Positions 61,723 to 64,000 of a stretch of 64,000 nucleotides of DNA are shown one piece after another. The DNA is taken from the NCBI RefSeq assembly GCF_965276875.1, contig NZ_OZ255701.1, forward strand, positions 3,162,001-3,226,000. The letters are read 5' to 3'. The first letter of the stretch is position 1, and each line of letters begins with the position of its first letter. The notes beneath the pieces are model-generated. The model worked only from the letters and a program-made list of their open reading frames with translations, was not told the DNA's origin and searched no databases. The stretch is from Lichenicoccus sp965276875 (GTDB lineage: Bacteria; Pseudomonadota; Alphaproteobacteria; Acetobacterales; Acetobacteraceae). Position numbers and translations under genes: made by a program.

Positions 61723-63546
61723 GTGAGCCAAGCGGCCGCGATCCGGCTGCTGCCCGCAATACTGGTCGACAGGATTGCCGCCGGCGAGGTGATTGAGCGG
61801 CCGGCCGCTGTGGTCAAGGAGCTGGTCGAGAACGCGATCGACTCCGGTGCCGCGCACATCTCGGTCGGCCTCGATGGCGGCGGCATCGAGCGCATCACCG
61901 TCACCGACGACGGCGCCGGTATGACACCAGCCGAACTCGGCCTGGCGGTGCTGCGGCACTGCACCTCCAAGCTCGCCGACGAAAGCCTGGTGCGCATCGC
62001 CACCCTCGGCTTCCGCGGCGAGGCGCTGCCCGCAATTGGTGCGGCCGCGCGGCTCTGCCTGACCTCGCGCCCGAGGGGAGCATCGGGGGAAGCATCGGGG
62101 GGAGCATCGGGGGAAGCATCGGCGGGGGCTGCGGAAGCGTGGGCTTTGCGGGTCGAGGGTGGCGTCGTGGGCGATTGCATGCCGGCCGCCGGCAGCTTCG
62201 GCACCAGGGTGCTGGTCGAGGATTTGTTCTTCGCCACGCCGGCGCGCCGCAAGTTCCTGAAAAGTCCGCGGATTGAGGCGGCGCATGCCGAGACGGTGCT
62301 GCGCCGGCTGGCGATGGCGGCGCCGCGGATCGGCTTCGACCTCACCATCGACGGCAGAAACGTGCTGGCGCTGCCACCCACCGACCGCGCGGCCCGCAGT
62401 GCCGCCTTGCTTGCGGAGTCGGGTGCCACGCCGGACGGGCTGCTCAACATCGAAGCAGACCGCGACGGCATGGCGTTGCGCGGCTTCGCCTGCGCCGCCT
62501 CGGTCAGTCGCGCCACCGCGGCTGGGCAATATCTGGTCGTCAATGGCCGGCCAGTGGTCGATCCGGTGCTGCGTACGGCGGTGCGCGTCGCCTATCGCAT
62601 GGTGATCGCCGCCGGGCGGCACCCGGTGCTGGCGCTGTTTCTCGACATCCCGCACGAGCGGGTCGACGTCAATGTGCATCCGGCCAAGACCGAGCTGCGC
62701 TTTGCCGATGCGGCGTCGGTGCGCGGGCTGGTGATCTCCGCCTTGCAGCGGGCGCTGGGCGGCGGCGCCGGGCGTGCCGGGCTGTCGCCGCTGCCGCGCG
62801 CCGCCGCCGCGCGGATCTGGTATCCGCCCGAGCCTGCCGCGGTCCAGGCGGGCTTTGCCGAGGCCGCCGCGCCGATTGCGTCCCTGGATTTCAACACAGC
62901 GCCGCAAGCCCGCGGCGGCCACCTTGCTCCCGCGATCGCCACGACGGACCATCCGCTGGGGGCGGCGGTGGCCCAGGTGCTCGACACCTATGTGATCGCG
63001 GTCGCCGCCGATCAGAGCCTGGTGCTGGTCGATCAGCACGCAGCGCACGAACGCCTGACGCACGAGACCCTGCGCGCGCAGTGCCTGGCCGGCACGGTCG
63101 TGTCGCAGCGGCTGCTGCTGCCGGAGGTGGTGGAGCTGCCGCGTGGTGCCGCGGCCCGGCTGCTCGTGCATGCGGACATGCTGGGACGGCTGGGTCTGGC
63201 CTTCGAGGCGTTCGGCGGCGAGGCGCTGCTGGTGCGGGCCTTGCCGGCGCTGCTCGGCAGTCCCGATCCCGCCGTCCTGCTGCGCGATCTCGCCGACGAG
63301 CTTGGTGCCGACGAATTGGCCGACCCGAACGAAGCCTCGGCCTTGACCGCGCGTCTCGACGCGGTGATCGCGCGTCTCGCCTGCCACGGCAGCATTCGCG
63401 CCGGACGTCGGCTGCAACGCGAGGAGATGGACGCGCTGCTGCGCCAGATGGAGGCGACGCCGCGCGCCGCCACCTGCTCGCACGGGCGGCCGACCTATCT
63501 CCGGCTCAGCCGCCACGAGCTCGAGCGGATGTTCGGGCGTACGTAA
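61723..63546 (+). CDS. mutL: DNA mismatch repair protein MutL
   Basis: A 607-residue GHKL ATPase that couples MutS mismatch recognition to strand repair. The N-terminal motifs are intact: RIAAGEVIERPAAVVKELVENAIDSGA (parts, about 13-39), TVTDDGAGM and LGFRGEALPAIGA. The C-terminal dimerisation domain contains LVLVDQHAAHERL and ACHGSIRAGRRL. GTG 61723 was chosen by homology; it starts one base after the previous stop. An in-frame tandem repeat at residues 119-134 lies in the ATPase domain. Confidence 0.95.
   Translation: MSQAAAIRLLPAILVDRIAAGEVIERPAAVVKELVENAIDSGAAHISVGLDGGGIERITVTDDGAGMTPAELGLAVLRHCTSKLADESLVRIATLGFRGEALPAIGAAARLCLTSRPRGASGEASGGASGEASAGAAEAWALRVEGGVVGDCMPAAGSFGTRVLVEDLFFATPARRKFLKSPRIEAAHAETVLRRLAMAAPRIGFDLTIDGRNVLALPPTDRAARSAALLAESGATPDGLLNIEADRDGMALRGFACAASVSRATAAGQYLVVNGRPVVDPVLRTAVRVAYRMVIAAGRHPVLALFLDIPHERVDVNVHPAKTELRFADAASVRGLVISALQRALGGGAGRAGLSPLPRAAAARIWYPPEPAAVQAGFAEAAAPIASLDFNTAPQARGGHLAPAIATTDHPLGAAVAQVLDTYVIAVAADQSLVLVDQHAAHERLTHETLRAQCLAGTVVSQRLLLPEVVELPRGAAARLLVHADMLGRLGLAFEAFGGEALLVRALPALLGSPDPAVLLRDLADELGADELADPNEASALTARLDAVIARLACHGSIRAGRRLQREEMDALLRQMEATPRAATCSHGRPTYLRLSRHELERMFGRT
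62077..62124 (+). repeat. In-frame 12-nt tandem repeat in mutL
   Basis: Four 12-nt units alternating GGAGCATCGGGG and GAAGCATCGGGG (last with GCG), encoding GASG-EASG-GASG-EASA at residues 119-134. Loss or gain of units by slippage would keep the frame. Confidence 0.9.
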
Positions 63547-63631
63547 AGGTGGGGCCTGAAGGCGGGACCTGATCTGGGCAGAGCCGGCCAAGCTGGCTAG
63601 GATGCGCCGCCCCGAGGATCGAGACCGCCAC

Positions 63632-64000
63632 GTGCATCTGCCCCTGCTCTCCCTGGTGACCTTCCTGCCGCTGCTCGGCGCGCTGGCGTTGCTGCTGTTG
63701 CGCGGCGAGACCGCTCAGGCCACCGCCCGCCAGGTCGCACTCTGGACCAGCCTGGTGGTGTTCGTGTTGTCCATCTTCCTGTGGCTCGGCTTTGATCCGA
63801 ACCGGCCGGGATTTCAGTTCCAGGAGCGCGCGCGCTGGATGAGCGGCTTTGGCGTCTCCTATCATGTCGGCCTCGACGGCATCAGCCTGCTGTTCGTGCT
63901 GCTGGCCACGGCGCTGACCCCGGTTGCGGTTCTGGGCTCCTGGCGCATCGCGGGGGACCGCGTTCGCGACTACATGCTCACTCTGCTGCTGCTCGAGACC
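63632..64000 (+). CDS. NuoM-like proton-translocating subunit (3' truncated by window)
   Basis: The start of a NADH-quinone oxidoreductase chain M or related antiporter-type membrane protein. The frame from GTG 63632 reads LPLLSLVTFLPLLGALALLL, QFQERARWMSGFGVSYHVGL and DGISLLFVLLATALTPVAVL, the NuoM signature order of helix, W(M/I) and GLDGIS. An in-frame ATG at 63602 is an alternative start. No nuoL or other complex I gene lies upstream, so it may be an isolated or second copy; the rest is outside the window. Confidence 0.82.
   Translation, partial: MHLPLLSLVTFLPLLGALALLLLRGETAQATARQVALWTSLVVFVLSIFLWLGFDPNRPGFQFQERARWMSGFGVSYHVGLDGISLLFVLLATALTPVAVLGSWRIAGDRVRDYMLTLLLLET

Noticed and set aside
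61690..63591. Minus-strand frame of 633 codons opposite mutL
   Set aside because: Mirror of mutL with repetitive basic residues and no recognised domain.

Overview
This is a GC-rich alphaproteobacterial window. The housekeeping half suggests an Acetobacteraceae or Rhodospirillales-like organism: argD-argF next to Hsp33, CarD, a DUF6481 protein, RecX, a BamF/DUF3035 lipoprotein, RibF-IleS-LspA and MutL. The family-level assignment is inference from gene content. The first 40 kb or so is accessory DNA made of three sugar-import/catabolism loci, insertion sequence remains, one intact IS and a transposon. From about 41 kb onward it looks like ordinary chromosomal backbone.

Region 1 (2-8722, + strand) is a sugar ABC importer (binding protein cut by the window edge, double-NBD ATPase, one polypeptide holding two permease domains). 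It is followed by a short-chain dehydrogenase, a beta-keto acid cleavage enzyme (BKACE), an SMP-30 lactonase, a decayed gamma-carbonic anhydrase and an L-gulonate 3-dehydrogenase-like enzyme. Read as a pathway: sugar to lactone (SDR), lactone to aldonate (SMP-30), aldonate to 3-keto acid (dehydrogenase), then CoA-dependent cleavage (BKACE).

Region 2 (8723-11556) is an IS graveyard on the minus strand: an IS5/IS1182-type transposase with a large internal deletion, a frameshifted small gene coupled to it, and a frameshifted IS110-type transposase.

Region 3 (11557-19666) is a tightly packed LacI-regulated operon with a perfect 14-bp palindromic operator beside a TTGACA promoter. It encodes LacI, a sugar-binding protein, a single-NBD ATPase, a permease, a phosphotriesterase-family hydrolase, a glutamine-amidotransferase-like protein, a TenA-family protein, a BtpA/SgcQ protein and a PfkB kinase. 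Most genes overlap by 1-4 nt. I know of no described pathway with this set, so it is the strongest candidate for an undescribed system. An intact IS256-type element with an 8-bp target duplication follows (19718-21200).

Region 4 (21569-32510) has a GntR/FadR regulator divergent from a ten-gene operon: ketopantoate-reductase-like enzyme, a third sugar ABC importer, MBL-fold hydrolase, Zn alcohol dehydrogenase, FAH-family hydrolase, Gfo/Idh/MocA dehydrogenase and a protein I recognise as D-apionate lactonase (ApnL-type). This suggests D-apiose or a similar branched sugar as substrate, with downstream enzymes different from the known apionate routes.

Region 5 (32511-39566) is more AT-rich at first, with a resolvase translationally coupled to a small secreted protein. 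Then comes a Tn402/Tn552-like transposon bounded by a perfect 25-bp inverted repeat with internal 19-bp repeats at both ends. It carries tniA, tniB and a resolvase, without tniQ, and cargo of a TetR regulator, an alpha/beta hydrolase and an SDR. It sits 12 nt upstream of an araC-family start codon.

Region 6 (39579-64000) holds AraC, a methyltransferase, a hypothetical lipoprotein pair, Hsp33, arginine biosynthesis genes, a cold-shock gene with a charged mini-protein, CarD, DUF6481-RecX with unusual start codons, and an HME-RND metal efflux pair plus a cation exchanger. Then come cytochrome b561, TatA, RibF, IleS, LspA, a secreted beta-propeller in a locally AT-rich spot, BamF, MutL with an in-frame 12-nt tandem repeat, and the start of a NuoM-like protein. 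No rRNA, tRNA or CRISPR was seen.
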